Assembly: GCF_025847205.1 (NCBI RefSeq)
Contig: NZ_JAOYTH010000001.1
Location: forward strand, 1 to 64,000
Direction: 5' to 3'
DNA from: Pararhizobium sp. YC-54
Lineage (GTDB): Bacteria > Pseudomonadota > Alphaproteobacteria > Rhizobiales > Rhizobiaceae
DNA: 64,000 nucleotides
This document shows positions 52,158 to 61,101 of the stretch, one piece after another. The position numbers were made by a program, and so were the translations under genes. Position 1 is the stretch's first letter. Every line of letters begins with the position of its first letter. A model generated the notes under the pieces. It searched no databases. It saw nothing but the letters and a program-made list of their open reading frames with translations, and was not told the origin of the DNA.

Positions 52158-52907
52158 ATGTTTCGTTCGTTGAGCATCGGGTTGGCCATGACCGCATCCA
52201 TTCTTTCCGTTGAGGAAGCCGCTGCCGCCTGCCGTAAGGTGATGTATCTGACGCAAAGCTATGCGGTCTGCAGCTTCGACCCCGCCGCCAACGACATCCG
52301 CATCTTTCATCGCGGCCGCGACGGTCTGCCCTATGCCGGGTTTGAGAACCTGTCCCGCGATCTGCGGCAGGAGGGCGAATATCTCGAATTCGCCATGAAT
52401 GGCGGCATGTATGAGCGTGACCTGACGTCGGTCGGCCTGCTGGTGACTGATGGCATCGAGCGCAAGGCGATCGACCGGGGGCATAGCTGGGGCAATTTCT
52501 ACCTGAAGCCCAATGGCGTGTTTTTCCTGCAGGGCGGCCGCGCCGGCGTCTTGGAAACCGAGGCCTATATCGATGCGGCGATCACGCCGGATTTTGCCAC
52601 GCAGTCCGGGCCGATGCTGGTGATCGAGGGGCAAGTGCATCCGGCCTTCCTGCCGCTCAGCGACAGCCTGCAGATCCGCAACGGCGTCGGTGTCGATCGA
52701 AACGGCATGGCAGTCTTTGCCATTTCGCTGGAACCCGTTCGTTTCCATGATTTCGCGACCTTGTTTCGCGATCAGCTCGATTGCGCCAATGCGCTCTTCC
52801 TCGATGGATCGATCTCCAGCCTGTTTGCACCGGCGCTTGGCCGCTACGACAATACGCATCCGATGGGGCCGATCATCGCCGTGACACGGAAAATTCCGGG
52901 GTCTTAA
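52158..52907 (+). CDS. Exported DUF2233/phosphodiester glycosidase-like protein
   Basis: A 249-residue protein with a signal peptide (about residues 1-24). The DUF2233/NAGPA-like domain includes EYLEFAMNGGMYERDLTSVG, LKPNGVFFLQGG, QSGPMLV and ALFLDGSISSLFAP, the conserved NGG and LDGS blocks. Related proteins hydrolyse phosphodiester-linked sugars or bind them in the periplasm. ATG at 52158 follows GAGGTGG. It is 80 bases before the ECF sigma gene and may be a separate unit. Confidence 0.82.
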   Translation: MFRSLSIGLAMTASILSVEEAAAACRKVMYLTQSYAVCSFDPAANDIRIFHRGRDGLPYAGFENLSRDLRQEGEYLEFAMNGGMYERDLTSVGLLVTDGIERKAIDRGHSWGNFYLKPNGVFFLQGGRAGVLETEAYIDAAITPDFATQSGPMLVIEGQVHPAFLPLSDSLQIRNGVGVDRNGMAVFAISLEPVRFHDFATLFRDQLDCANALFLDGSISSLFAPALGRYDNTHPMGPIIAVTRKIPGS

Positions 52908-52987
52908 AAAATAATTCCGGTCCGGGCCCAAGGATCGGCTATCGCCAAACGTCAAAGTACCAGTTGCAACAAATCCGGGCGGGTGAT

Positions 52988-53509
52988 TTGGACGAGGATC
53001 TTATCGAACGGGCGCAGAAAGGCGATCGGAGCGCCTTTAGCCTGCTCGTCGAGCGGCATTATGATTTCGTCCATGCCGTTGCCTGGCGCTGGTCCGGCAA
53101 TGCCGGCGATGCCGAGGATATCGCCCAGACGGTGTGCCTGAAGCTTGGGCAGGCGATCAGGGCGTTTCGCGGTGCGAGCCGGTTTCGTACCTGGCTCTAT
53201 ACGCTGACCCTGAACGCAGCGCGCGATCACCAGCGAAGCCAGCTACGGGAACGGCGCAATGCGGCGAACTTTCTGGCGGACCCGACCAGCACTGCGGCAA
53301 ACGACAACCACGATCAGGCCGAGGCATTGTGGGATGCCGTGCGGCAACTGCCCGACAAGCAGGGCGATGCCGTTCTGCTCGTCTACGGCGAGGGTCTGAC
53401 GCATGCGGCGGCGGCCGAGGTCATGGGATGTTCGCAGGCAACGGTGTCCTGGCATGTGCATGAAGCCCGCAAGCGTTTGAAAATCCTGCTCGGCAGGGAG
53501 ACGATGTGA
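52988..53509 (+). CDS. ECF-type RNA polymerase sigma factor
   Basis: Region 2 (about residues 8-75) reads HYDFVHAVAWRWSGNAGDAEDIAQTVCLKLGQ and FRTWLYTLTLNAARDH; region 4 (about 110-165) has AVLLVYGEGLTHAAAAEVMG and ATVSWHVHEARKRLK. Both are hallmark sigma-70 ECF sequences. No ATG is available in the right place; TTG at 52988 gives a normal 173-residue protein, so start is uncertain. Its stop TGA shares one base with the ATG of the VWA gene, so the two are coupled; the membrane-anchored VWA protein may act as its anti-sigma partner. Confidence 0.82.
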   Translation: MDEDLIERAQKGDRSAFSLLVERHYDFVHAVAWRWSGNAGDAEDIAQTVCLKLGQAIRAFRGASRFRTWLYTLTLNAARDHQRSQLRERRNAANFLADPTSTAANDNHDQAEALWDAVRQLPDKQGDAVLLVYGEGLTHAAAAEVMGCSQATVSWHVHEARKRLKILLGRETM

Positions 53510-55629
53510 TGAACGACGATCTGAAAAACCTTGGCCGCATGACCCCGCCCGCACCGTCGCCGGAGGCGCGCGCGCGCGCGCTGGCGCTGGCGATGCAGGC
53601 TTTCGACGAGGCGCAAAATACTTCCGAAGTACCCCAAGGAACCGCCGGCGTCCGGCGTCAAAGCTCCATATTCAACAGGCTATGGAGCCCCGTCATGAAC
53701 AGGAAATTTCTCGCAGGTTCGGCACTCGCCACGCTCTTGGTGGTGCCCGCCGCCGCTTTTCTCACGCTGGAACTGACGCGGCAAGGCTTGCCGGTGGATA
53801 CCAACGGGCAACAGGTCGAAGTGGCCGACCGGGACGCATCGAAGGATGCGGAGGTAAAGAAAGCGGCGCCGTCAAAACCCAACGCTTACTCGTCTGCTGA
53901 CAAGGCTGCGGCGGACGGCAACGCCGTAACGCAGTCATCCGGCGCCCTGGCCGATCAGGTTGACACGCGTGTGGCTGAAGAACCGGGGGCGCGTGGTAGA
54001 GCTGGCGTTGAAGCCATGGTCGGCAAAACGGTGCCCGGGCAAGCGCAGCAGGAGCTTGAATTCGACGCTGCGGCAAGCCAGACACGCAGGACGCAATTCG
54101 CCGCGCCGCCGGCTGCGGTCGCAACGGAATCGATGACCGGCGGCTCGATCGTAGAGATCATGCAGTCGCCGGCTCCCGTCGATACCGTCTGGCAAGCTGA
54201 GGAAAACCGCGACCGGTTCACCTCGGCCGACACCAATCCGGTCAAGTCGGTTGCCACCGATCCGGTCTCCACTTTCTCGGCCGATGTCGATACGGCCTCC
54301 TATTCCTTCGTGCGCAAGTCGCTGATGGCCGGGCAGATGCCGGACCCCGACAGCGTGCGGGTCGAGGAGATGATCAACTATTTCCCCTATGACTGGCCGG
54401 GTCCCGACAGCAAGGACGCGCCGTTCAAGGCGACGGTCACCGTGCTGCCGACGCCATGGAATGCCAATACGCGGCTGATGCATGTGGGGATCAAGGGCTA
54501 TGACGTTGCACCGGCCGTGGCGCCGCGTGCCAATCTGGTCTTCCTGATCGACGTCTCCGGATCCATGGACGAGCCGGACAAGCTGCCGCTCTTGAAAAGC
54601 GCCTTCCGCCTTCTGGTCGAGAAACTGAAGCCCGACGATACCGTATCGATCGTCACTTACGCCGGCGATGCCGGCACAGTGCTGGAGCCGACGGCGATCA
54701 AGGAGAAAGCAAAGATCCTTGCGGCGATCGGCACGCTGCAGCCGGGTGGATCGACGGCGGGCGCGCATGGGCTGGACGCCGCCTACAATCTGGCTGAACG
54801 AGCCTTCGTCAAGGGCGGCATCAATCGGATCATGCTGGCTACAGACGGCGATTTCAATGTCGGACCATCGAGTGACGAAGAGCTGAAAGCAACGATTACC
54901 GCCAAGCGCAAAAGCGGCATCTTCCTTTCGGTGCTCGGCTTCGGCCGCGGCAATTACAACGACGCGCTGATGCAGACGCTGGCCCAGAACGGGAATGGCA
55001 CGGCCGCCTATATCGACACGCTGGCCGAAGCGCAGAAAACGCTGGTCGAGGAGGCGGGGTCGTCGCTCTTCCCGATTGCCAAGGATGTGAAATTCCAGGT
55101 GGAGTTCAATCCGCGTGAGATCGCCGAATATCGCCTGATCGGTTACGAGACCCGTGCCCTGAAACGCGAGGATTTCAACAATGACAAGGTGGATGCCGGT
55201 GATATCGGCTCCGGCCACCGGGTCACCGCGATCTACGAAATTACGCCGAAGGGAAGCCCGGCGGTTCTCAATGACGACCTGCGCTATGGTGCTGCTCCGG
55301 CCGTGCAGGCCGATGCCAAGCCATCCGGCGAAATGGCATTTCTGAAAATCCGCTACAAGCAGCCGGATAGCGATACCAGCAAGCTCATCACCACGCCGGT
55401 GACGCAGTCCAACGCCGTGCCGACGCTGAAGCAGGCCGGGCAGGATGTGCGGTTCTCCGTCGCCGTCTCAGCCTTTGGCCAGAAGCTGCGGGGAACGGAT
55501 GCCGTGTCCGCCTATCCCTATGGCTCGATCCTTGACCTTGCATCCGCTGCCAAGGGCGAGGATGGCTATGGCTACCGGGCGGAATTCCTCAGCCTGGTAC
55601 GGCTTGCCAAGGGTCTCGGTGGAGAATAA
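53509..55629 (+). CDS. VWA-domain protein (YfbK-like, DUF3520), candidate anti-sigma partner
   Basis: A 706-residue protein. A short cytoplasmic N-terminus (1-60) precedes one membrane helix (about 63-84). The periplasmic part has a linker, a VWF-N domain (VKSVATDPVSTFSADVDTAS), a von Willebrand A domain with MIDAS motif LIDVSGSMDEPDKLP and TDGD, and a C-terminal DUF3520 domain (about 550-700). The membrane topology together with coupling to an ECF sigma gene suggests envelope-signal sensing, which is inference. The VWA family assignment is firm. Confidence 0.88.
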   Translation: MNDDLKNLGRMTPPAPSPEARARALALAMQAFDEAQNTSEVPQGTAGVRRQSSIFNRLWSPVMNRKFLAGSALATLLVVPAAAFLTLELTRQGLPVDTNGQQVEVADRDASKDAEVKKAAPSKPNAYSSADKAAADGNAVTQSSGALADQVDTRVAEEPGARGRAGVEAMVGKTVPGQAQQELEFDAAASQTRRTQFAAPPAAVATESMTGGSIVEIMQSPAPVDTVWQAEENRDRFTSADTNPVKSVATDPVSTFSADVDTASYSFVRKSLMAGQMPDPDSVRVEEMINYFPYDWPGPDSKDAPFKATVTVLPTPWNANTRLMHVGIKGYDVAPAVAPRANLVFLIDVSGSMDEPDKLPLLKSAFRLLVEKLKPDDTVSIVTYAGDAGTVLEPTAIKEKAKILAAIGTLQPGGSTAGAHGLDAAYNLAERAFVKGGINRIMLATDGDFNVGPSSDEELKATITAKRKSGIFLSVLGFGRGNYNDALMQTLAQNGNGTAAYIDTLAEAQKTLVEEAGSSLFPIAKDVKFQVEFNPREIAEYRLIGYETRALKREDFNNDKVDAGDIGSGHRVTAIYEITPKGSPAVLNDDLRYGAAPAVQADAKPSGEMAFLKIRYKQPDSDTSKLITTPVTQSNAVPTLKQAGQDVRFSVAVSAFGQKLRGTDAVSAYPYGSILDLASAAKGEDGYGYRAEFLSLVRLAKGLGGE

Positions 55630-55652
55630 CGCCCCCGTCCTGAACCGAGCCA

Positions 55653-55680
55653 AACGCTCTCCTGTGAAATGGAGGGCGTT
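55653..55680 (+). terminator. Imperfect hairpin after the VWA gene
   Basis: AACGCTCTCC (55653-55662) and GGAGGGCGTT (55671-55680) form a 10-bp stem with one G-T pair, 23 bases after the stop. A T-run is absent, so termination is weakly supported. Confidence 0.4.
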
Positions 55681-55715
55681 CGCTGGTCAGAGCGCTGGGC
55701 ACATCCTTTGCCCAT

Positions 55716-56063
55716 TCAGGCTTTCGGGTAGGCCTTTTCCAGTCCACCCGAACGGACGAGCCCGATGCGGAAAGCCTGATAGGCGGCGTGCTGGCTGGAT
55801 TTTGCCGCTTCCATCAGGCGGATCTGCAGCCGGGCAGGGGCGTTCGAGCCAAGCCACTCGCCGAGCTTTTCCAGTTTCAGGGAATTCAACAGTTTTGCTG
55901 TAGAGGCAAGATCGAGTTGGCGGTACAGGCCTTCGATCAGGTTTTCATCCTGCGTGGCATTTTCCATCAGCAGCAACAGCCAGGCTTGCTCGCTTTCGCC
56001 AAGGGCCGCCAGTTTTTCGGCAACGGAATCGCGGGCGGGAAATGGAGCGGGTATGCCGTTCAT
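55716..56063 (-). CDS. Small conserved protein of unknown function (115 residues)
   Basis: Starts MNGIPAPFPARDSVAEKLAA and is helical: EQAWLLLLMENATQDENLIE, LYRQLDLASTAKLLNSLKLE and QHAAYQAFRIGLVRSGGLEK. It has no export signal or membrane helix. The predicted helical bundle resembles hypothetical rhizobial proteins; I know no function. It converges with the VWA gene. Confidence 0.65.
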   Translation of the reverse strand: MNGIPAPFPARDSVAEKLAALGESEQAWLLLLMENATQDENLIEGLYRQLDLASTAKLLNSLKLEKLGEWLGSNAPARLQIRLMEAAKSSQHAAYQAFRIGLVRSGGLEKAYPKA

Positions 56064-56247
56064 GTCTGGGCTTTCTTTATTCGCAACAGGTCGATCTAGC
56101 CGCACGGTAACGGCTCAGGCTGGGGCAAAACTGGATTCAGCCGCAAGGCTGGCGCAGCCTTACCGGTGCTATTGAAAGAACCTTCCGATGTCATGACCAG
56201 CGGATTCTGGATTTGGCGTTCGGGCGCTTTTTTGAACGGTGATCCGT

Positions 56248-57267
56248 ATGACCCGACTTTCTATCTGCATGCCCAGCAACCGGCCGTGGGCGACGTCGCG
56301 CGATGCGATCGAGAGCGCGCTGGCCTATGCCCGGAAAACCGGTGCGCGGCTGATCGTGTCCGACAATTCCCGTGACCCGGAAAAGCGCGCGCAGCTTCAA
56401 GACCGTTCGCCCGATCTGCTTTACCATTATTCATCGAGCGAGGACGCCTCCGCCAATTGTATGGAAGCTCTGTCATTGGCCGATACGCCATTCCTGCTGC
56501 CGATGGGCGACGACGACCAGATCCATGTCAACCAAGGCGAAACGCCGGTCGATCTTTCCGCACTGCCCGATGATGTTGTCGGCGTCCGCCCGCAAACGCA
56601 GATCTGGACGGCAAAGAGCGGGGTTTGTCAGACGGAGACCTACACGATCGATGGCGCTTCGCCGGGAGAGCGGTTGCAGGAATTCACCCGCAAGGTGATG
56701 GGCAATAACAGCATTTACTACAGCATATACCGTACAAGCGTCTTCGTGCCGCTGTTGCGGTTCTTCGCACAGGCGCATCCGACCAACGGCGGCTATTGCG
56801 ACTGGGCTCTGTCCTTCGCGTTGATCACGGCGGGCAGAATGGTCCATGATCCGTCCCTGATCTATAGGTATGATCTTGGCATCTGGGCGACGGAGCAAGG
56901 TATTGCGGCCGCCTCCAGCAATCTCTACCAGAAGGCGGGACTGCCGGCGGGCAGTGAGAAATTTGCCGCCCTTTTGCGGTTTTTGGACGTTCACGTTTTT
57001 ACGCTTCGACGCTCGCTGTCATTGGCTCCGGCGCAACGCGCAGACGTGCTTCTGATGAACGGCCGCCTCGCCATGGCGGAATTTCTGCAGAGCGTCCGGA
57101 CCAATGCCGCGGACTATGACGAGGTGGTGGTCTACCTTGCCGAACTGATCGAACAGGAGCGGGATATCCAGTCGATCTTCCATCTCGCATTGCTGATGAC
57201 GGATTGTATCAGGCCTGGCCTGAAGGACGGCTATATCCGCTTTTTCCAGGCCGCCGATGCCGCCTGA
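56248..57267 (+). CDS. GT2-type glycosyltransferase
   Basis: A 339-residue protein with a GT-A nucleotide-sugar domain: MTRLSICMPSNRPWATSRDA at the start, RLIVSDNSRDPEKRAQ, ADTPFLLPMGDDDQIHVNQG with the DxD-like metal motif, and GNNSIYYSIYRTSVF. The C-terminal half is helical. ATG at 56248 is preferred to 56239. A strong terminator follows. Probably acts in cell-surface polysaccharide assembly; the O-antigen-ligase-like protein is encoded 1.2 kb away. Confidence 0.75.
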   Translation: MTRLSICMPSNRPWATSRDAIESALAYARKTGARLIVSDNSRDPEKRAQLQDRSPDLLYHYSSSEDASANCMEALSLADTPFLLPMGDDDQIHVNQGETPVDLSALPDDVVGVRPQTQIWTAKSGVCQTETYTIDGASPGERLQEFTRKVMGNNSIYYSIYRTSVFVPLLRFFAQAHPTNGGYCDWALSFALITAGRMVHDPSLIYRYDLGIWATEQGIAAASSNLYQKAGLPAGSEKFAALLRFLDVHVFTLRRSLSLAPAQRADVLLMNGRLAMAEFLQSVRTNAADYDEVVVYLAELIEQERDIQSIFHLALLMTDCIRPGLKDGYIRFFQAADAA

Positions 57268-57274
57268 AATGCAA

Positions 57275-57317
57275 AGGGCCTGAACATCCGCAGATCTTCA
57301 GGCCCTGTCGTTTTTTT
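57275..57317 (+). terminator. Rho-independent terminator of the glycosyltransferase gene
   Basis: AGGGCCTGAA (57275-57284) and TTCAGGCCCT (57297-57306), 12-base loop, followed by GTCG and seven T. A perfect 10-bp stem 8 bases after the stop. Confidence 0.9.
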
Positions 57318-57332
57318 AAGACTGTATCCCGA

Positions 57333-58352
57333 TCAGCCGCGGCGACGGCTACCGCGTTCGCGGACCGGAGCCGACGGGTTTTCATTGGCAGTCTTGTTGC
57401 GCATCGGGCCGATGCGCTCGATGATGGCTTCGATGGTCGGCCGTTCGCCCGGCACATAGGTGTCGAGCGCCACCCGCATCGCGGCCAAATGTTCGCAGGA
57501 TGTGCCGCAGCAGCCGCCGATGATTTTGGCGCCGGCATCGCGGGCAAGGCGCGCATAGTCGGCCATCAGCGGCGGGGTTCCGGAATAGTAGATTTCCGAG
57601 CCACGGAATTCCGGAATGCCACAATTGCCCTTGATGATGATGTTTGCCGCCGGATTGGCATCCGTCATGTCGAGCAGCGACGAAAGGATGTCGGAAGCGC
57701 CGACGCCGCAATTGGCGCCGGTTGCGACCGGGCCACTGCCGATGTCCTGGGCGACGGCAAACATATCCTTGGGATGCAGGCCCATCATCGTCTTGCCAGC
57801 CGTATCGAACGAACCTGTATAGACATAAGGCAGCCCGACCTTGACCGCCGCTTCTGCAGCAGCACGGATTTCGTCAGGGGCGGACATCGTTTCGATCCAG
57901 GCGACTTCCGCGCCGCCAGCCTTCAGGCCCTCGATCTGCTCGACGAATGCCTCGACCGCGTCTTCGTAGCTCATGGCGCCGAGCGGGATCAGCAGTTCGC
58001 CGGTCGGACCGACCGAGCCTGCCGTGATCACCTTGCGCGGTGCCTTGTCGGCGACAGCGCGAGCGATTTCGGCGGCGCGTTTGTTGAGGTCGTAAACGCG
58101 GTCCTGCGCCTGATGCAACTTCAGACGATGGCGTGTGCCGCCGAACGAGTTGGTCAGGATGATGTCGGCACCGGCATCGACGAAATCCTGGTGCAGCTTG
58201 GTGATATTTTCCGGCTTGGCTTCGTTCCAGAGTTCCGGCGCTTCGCCCGCTTCCAGTCCCATTGCAAACAGCGAGGTGCCGGTCGCACCGTCGGCAAGAA
58301 GCACGCCCTTGGCGTCAAGGAGGTCGGAAAGCGGATTGGCGTGAACGGTCAT
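57333..58352 (-). CDS. bmt: Betaine-homocysteine S-methyltransferase
   Basis: A 339-residue cobalamin-independent homocysteine methyltransferase that transfers a methyl from glycine betaine to homocysteine, giving dimethylglycine and methionine. The Zn-binding cysteines appear in NCGVGASD and GGCCGTSCEH near residues 210 and 290; other family segments are LLADGATGTSLFAMG, ILTNSFGGTRHRL and AWIETMSAPDEI. It resembles the rhizobial protein (Bmt) shown to use betaine. The C-terminus ends in a basic RERGSRRRG tail. A near-perfect 28-bp palindrome sits just upstream. ATG at 58352 (GGGGATCC-like upstream) gives the normal length. Confidence 0.85.
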   Translation of the reverse strand: MTVHANPLSDLLDAKGVLLADGATGTSLFAMGLEAGEAPELWNEAKPENITKLHQDFVDAGADIILTNSFGGTRHRLKLHQAQDRVYDLNKRAAEIARAVADKAPRKVITAGSVGPTGELLIPLGAMSYEDAVEAFVEQIEGLKAGGAEVAWIETMSAPDEIRAAAEAAVKVGLPYVYTGSFDTAGKTMMGLHPKDMFAVAQDIGSGPVATGANCGVGASDILSSLLDMTDANPAANIIIKGNCGIPEFRGSEIYYSGTPPLMADYARLARDAGAKIIGGCCGTSCEHLAAMRVALDTYVPGERPTIEAIIERIGPMRNKTANENPSAPVRERGSRRRG

Positions 58353-58380
58353 GGGGGATCCTGATCTTATCGGGTTTTCC

Positions 58381-58408
58381 AATCATATAAAGATATCCTT
58401 ATATGATT
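58381..58408 (-). promoter_or_regulatory. 28-bp palindrome upstream of bmt, candidate operator
   Basis: AATCATATAA-N8-TTATATGATT, with inner GATATC: 13 of 14 base pairs are matched (one A/C pair fails). Its centre lies 42 bases before the bmt start, overlapping the likely promoter. The pattern resembles what I recall of ArsR-family (SahR-type) operators controlling methionine-cycle genes in alphaproteobacteria. The family assignment is from memory and unproven. Confidence 0.6.
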
Positions 58409-58433
58409 GCAAGGGTGCAGCTGTTCGCAGAGC

Positions 58434-59807
58434 TTAATCCGCGTCTCGGCGCAGGTTGCAGCGCGCGGCCATGTCGAGCCCGAAAACCGCCAGCGCCAGA
58501 AGCATCCACTGTGGATCGGCGCGGTTCAGGATGAAGGATTCAAGCATGCCGTTATAGGTCATGAAAACGATGACCATCACGCAGAACTCCGAAAAGTTGC
58601 GGCTTCCAGTGCGTCGGGCGGCCTGAATGTAGTCGATGAGCGGCTTGACGAAGAGAAGAAGGATTATCACGCCTCCGCCCGGAATGCCGAAGGTCAGCAG
58701 CGCGTCGAGGAAGGTGTTGTGCGCCGAGACGATCCCGCGCACATCCCAATCCGCCTCGAAATTGGCCTCCATGCCGCGAATGACCGGCGACAGCCAGAAA
58801 CTGGCATACCCATGGCCGAACCAGGGATGCGCGGCGATGCTGTCGGATGCAAACTGCCAGATCGCATCGCGGCCCGTGAAGGTGTGGTCCTCCAGCACGG
58901 CTGCGGTCATCGCGAGCAAGCCGGGGGAGTAGATTGTCCCGACGGTGAGGCAGGCGACGAGCACTGCGAAACACAGGTGCACGATGACGATTGCGCTTGG
59001 GCTGCGCATCGCACTGCCGCACAGCACGATGCCGATCGCCAGCGGCAGGAAACCGATCGTGGTCTTTGAGCCTGTATGAAGAACGAAAATGACGGCAAGG
59101 AGCGTGATCGCCCACCCGCGCATCCGGGCGCCTGCCCGGATGCAGTAAATGCCGAACATGGCGAGCACCGAAAAAATCGGGGCCGATACGTTCTTGTGCG
59201 AGAGATGGCCGCGCCAGTAGCCGGCATGCCACGGCTCCGAGCCGATGGCCTGATGGATCGCCCGGTCGGGCAGCAGCGCCAGGGCGGCATAGTTGACAAC
59301 AAGCAGCAACAGCACCGCATTGGCGCAGGCCGAGACGAAGTCTTTTTCGCTGCGCGGCAAGACCAGCACGCCGGCAACAATCAGCATGGCGACAAGACTG
59401 AGCGTGACGCCGCGTGCCGAAGCGGCCGGGTCATAGGACTGCAGGCAGGAGAAATAGGCGACGGCAAAAATGATCAGCCAGCTGGGAGAGATCAGCCGCA
59501 GCAATGTGCGGGGGGGAACGGAGGCCAGCATGAAGAATATGAACAGCCCGCCCAGTCCGAGATAGCCGATCTGATTGACGACATTGGCCGTGCTTCCAAC
59601 GTCTCCCTCGGAGGCAATATCTCCCGTAAAAGGACTGAGGGTGAAGATCATGATGAACAGGCCGAAACCCGCCAGCAACGACGTTGCAGCCCGCATGATC
59701 GCCGCAACCCCGTCGGGCGCCGGCTGCGGTCGGATCAATCTGGCGTCTGCTTCGTGCAAGGCGGTGTGTCCGTGGCTGACGGCGAAGATGGCGGCGACCA
59801 TTGCCAT
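58434..59807 (-). CDS. O-antigen ligase/polysaccharide polymerase-like membrane protein
   Basis: A 457-residue protein with about ten to twelve membrane helices and the Wzy/ligase signature region near the C-terminal third: GYASFWLSPVIRGMEANFEA, HNTFLDALLTFGIPGGGVI. An outer loop contains GHLSHKNVSAPIFSVLAMFG, with the GxxxHKN pattern of ExoQ/Wzy-type polymerases. ATG at 59807 has GGAAGGTGG upstream; the frame runs further upstream to 59984 without support. It likely polymerises or ligates a surface polysaccharide. Confidence 0.8.
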   Translation of the reverse strand: MAMVAAIFAVSHGHTALHEADARLIRPQPAPDGVAAIMRAATSLLAGFGLFIMIFTLSPFTGDIASEGDVGSTANVVNQIGYLGLGGLFIFFMLASVPPRTLLRLISPSWLIIFAVAYFSCLQSYDPAASARGVTLSLVAMLIVAGVLVLPRSEKDFVSACANAVLLLLVVNYAALALLPDRAIHQAIGSEPWHAGYWRGHLSHKNVSAPIFSVLAMFGIYCIRAGARMRGWAITLLAVIFVLHTGSKTTIGFLPLAIGIVLCGSAMRSPSAIVIVHLCFAVLVACLTVGTIYSPGLLAMTAAVLEDHTFTGRDAIWQFASDSIAAHPWFGHGYASFWLSPVIRGMEANFEADWDVRGIVSAHNTFLDALLTFGIPGGGVIILLLFVKPLIDYIQAARRTGSRNFSEFCVMVIVFMTYNGMLESFILNRADPQWMLLALAVFGLDMAARCNLRRDAD

Positions 59808-60057
59808 CCATCCACCTTCCGGTGCCACCAGCGCCCGGCCGCGCGACGCGCGCGCCTGTAAGCGGTTTTGGGCTGCCTCATCGCACAGTGCCCCCACATG
59901 GTTAAATCGCGGTAAAGATCGGTTCGCCCGGAGGGCTCCAGGCCGGCGCCGATCACGATCCGCCTGTCGAAGGCGATTGGGCACAGGCTCGGGGGCGAGC
60001 TTGGCAGGACGGGGCAGGACAGACCGGTTTGTCCGCCCTGTCCTCCTGAGGCAACCT

Positions 60058-61101
60058 TCAGGCAGCCTGCAGCTGATGGCTGATCGGCGTCACCATGGCG
60101 GAGATGATCGTGCCGAGATCGATCGAGCCGACCGGCCGGCCATTGGCATCGACGACATGGGCAACATTCTGGTTGGCGACCGTCATCATCCGGGCAGCGC
60201 TTTCAAGCACGGTGCCGATGGCGACGGGTACGCCTTCCGGATTGCCGGACAGCGGCTTCATGATCGTTTCGACATTGATGACGCGGCCGCGGTTCACTTC
60301 CTTGACGAAAGCGGTGATGTATTCGTCGGCCGGTTTCAGGACGATCTCCTGGCCGGTGCCCTGCTGGATCACCTTGCCGTCGCGCAGGATGGCGATCTTG
60401 TCGCCGAGCCGAAGGGCCTCGTCGAGATCGTGGGTGATGAACACCACGGTCTTCTTCAGCTCTTTCTGCAGATCGAGCAGAACCGTCTGCATGTCGACGC
60501 GGATGAGCGGATCGAGCGCCGAATAGGCTTCGTCCATCAACAGGATATCGGCATCGTTGGTCAAAGCCCGGGCAAGGCCGACGCGCTGCTGCATGCCGCC
60601 AGAAAGCTGGTTGGGATAGTGGTTCTCGAACCCCTTGAGGCCAACGCGTTCGATCCAGCCCTGCGCCCGCTTGCGGCTTTCCTCCATCGGCACGCCCTGG
60701 ATTTCCAGGCCGTAGACGGTGTTTTCGATGATCGTGCGGTGCGGCAGAAGCGCGAACTTCTGAAACACCATCGCCGTCTTGTGGCGGCGGAATTCGCGCA
60801 GGTCGTTTTCGCTCATCTTGCAGACATCGACACCGTCATACAGCACTTCGCCGGCTGTCGGATCGATCAGGCGGTTGATATGGCGGATCAGCGTGGATTT
60901 GCCCGAGCCGGACAGGCCCATGACCACCATGACGCCACCGGCGGGCATGGAAATGTTGATGTCCTGCAGGCCGAGCACATGGCCATGCTTTTCGTTGAGC
61001 TCGGTCTTGCCGAGGCCGGCCTTGACCTGATCGACGAAGTCGCGGCCGCGCGGTCCGAAGATCTTGTAGAGGTTCTTGACCTCGATTGCGTGACTAGCCA
61101 T
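60058..61101 (-). CDS. Betaine-type ABC transporter ATP-binding protein (second system)
   Basis: A 347-residue ATPase closely paralogous to the one at 6897-7934. Walker A is GLSGSGKSTL, signature LSGGMQQRVGLARAL, Walker B LLMDEAYSALDP; the C-terminal region has a CBS-like segment (VINVETIMKPL, VAHVDANGRPVGS-like). It is the third gene of a reverse-strand transporter set (binding protein, permease, ATPase) and overlaps the permease by 8 bases, as in the other copy. The substrate is probably choline, glycine betaine or proline betaine; I do not assign a gene name because the binding protein is not close to ChoX as I know it. Confidence 0.9.
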   Translation of the reverse strand: MASHAIEVKNLYKIFGPRGRDFVDQVKAGLGKTELNEKHGHVLGLQDINISMPAGGVMVVMGLSGSGKSTLIRHINRLIDPTAGEVLYDGVDVCKMSENDLREFRRHKTAMVFQKFALLPHRTIIENTVYGLEIQGVPMEESRKRAQGWIERVGLKGFENHYPNQLSGGMQQRVGLARALTNDADILLMDEAYSALDPLIRVDMQTVLLDLQKELKKTVVFITHDLDEALRLGDKIAILRDGKVIQQGTGQEIVLKPADEYITAFVKEVNRGRVINVETIMKPLSGNPEGVPVAIGTVLESAARMMTVANQNVAHVVDANGRPVGSIDLGTIISAMVTPISHQLQAA

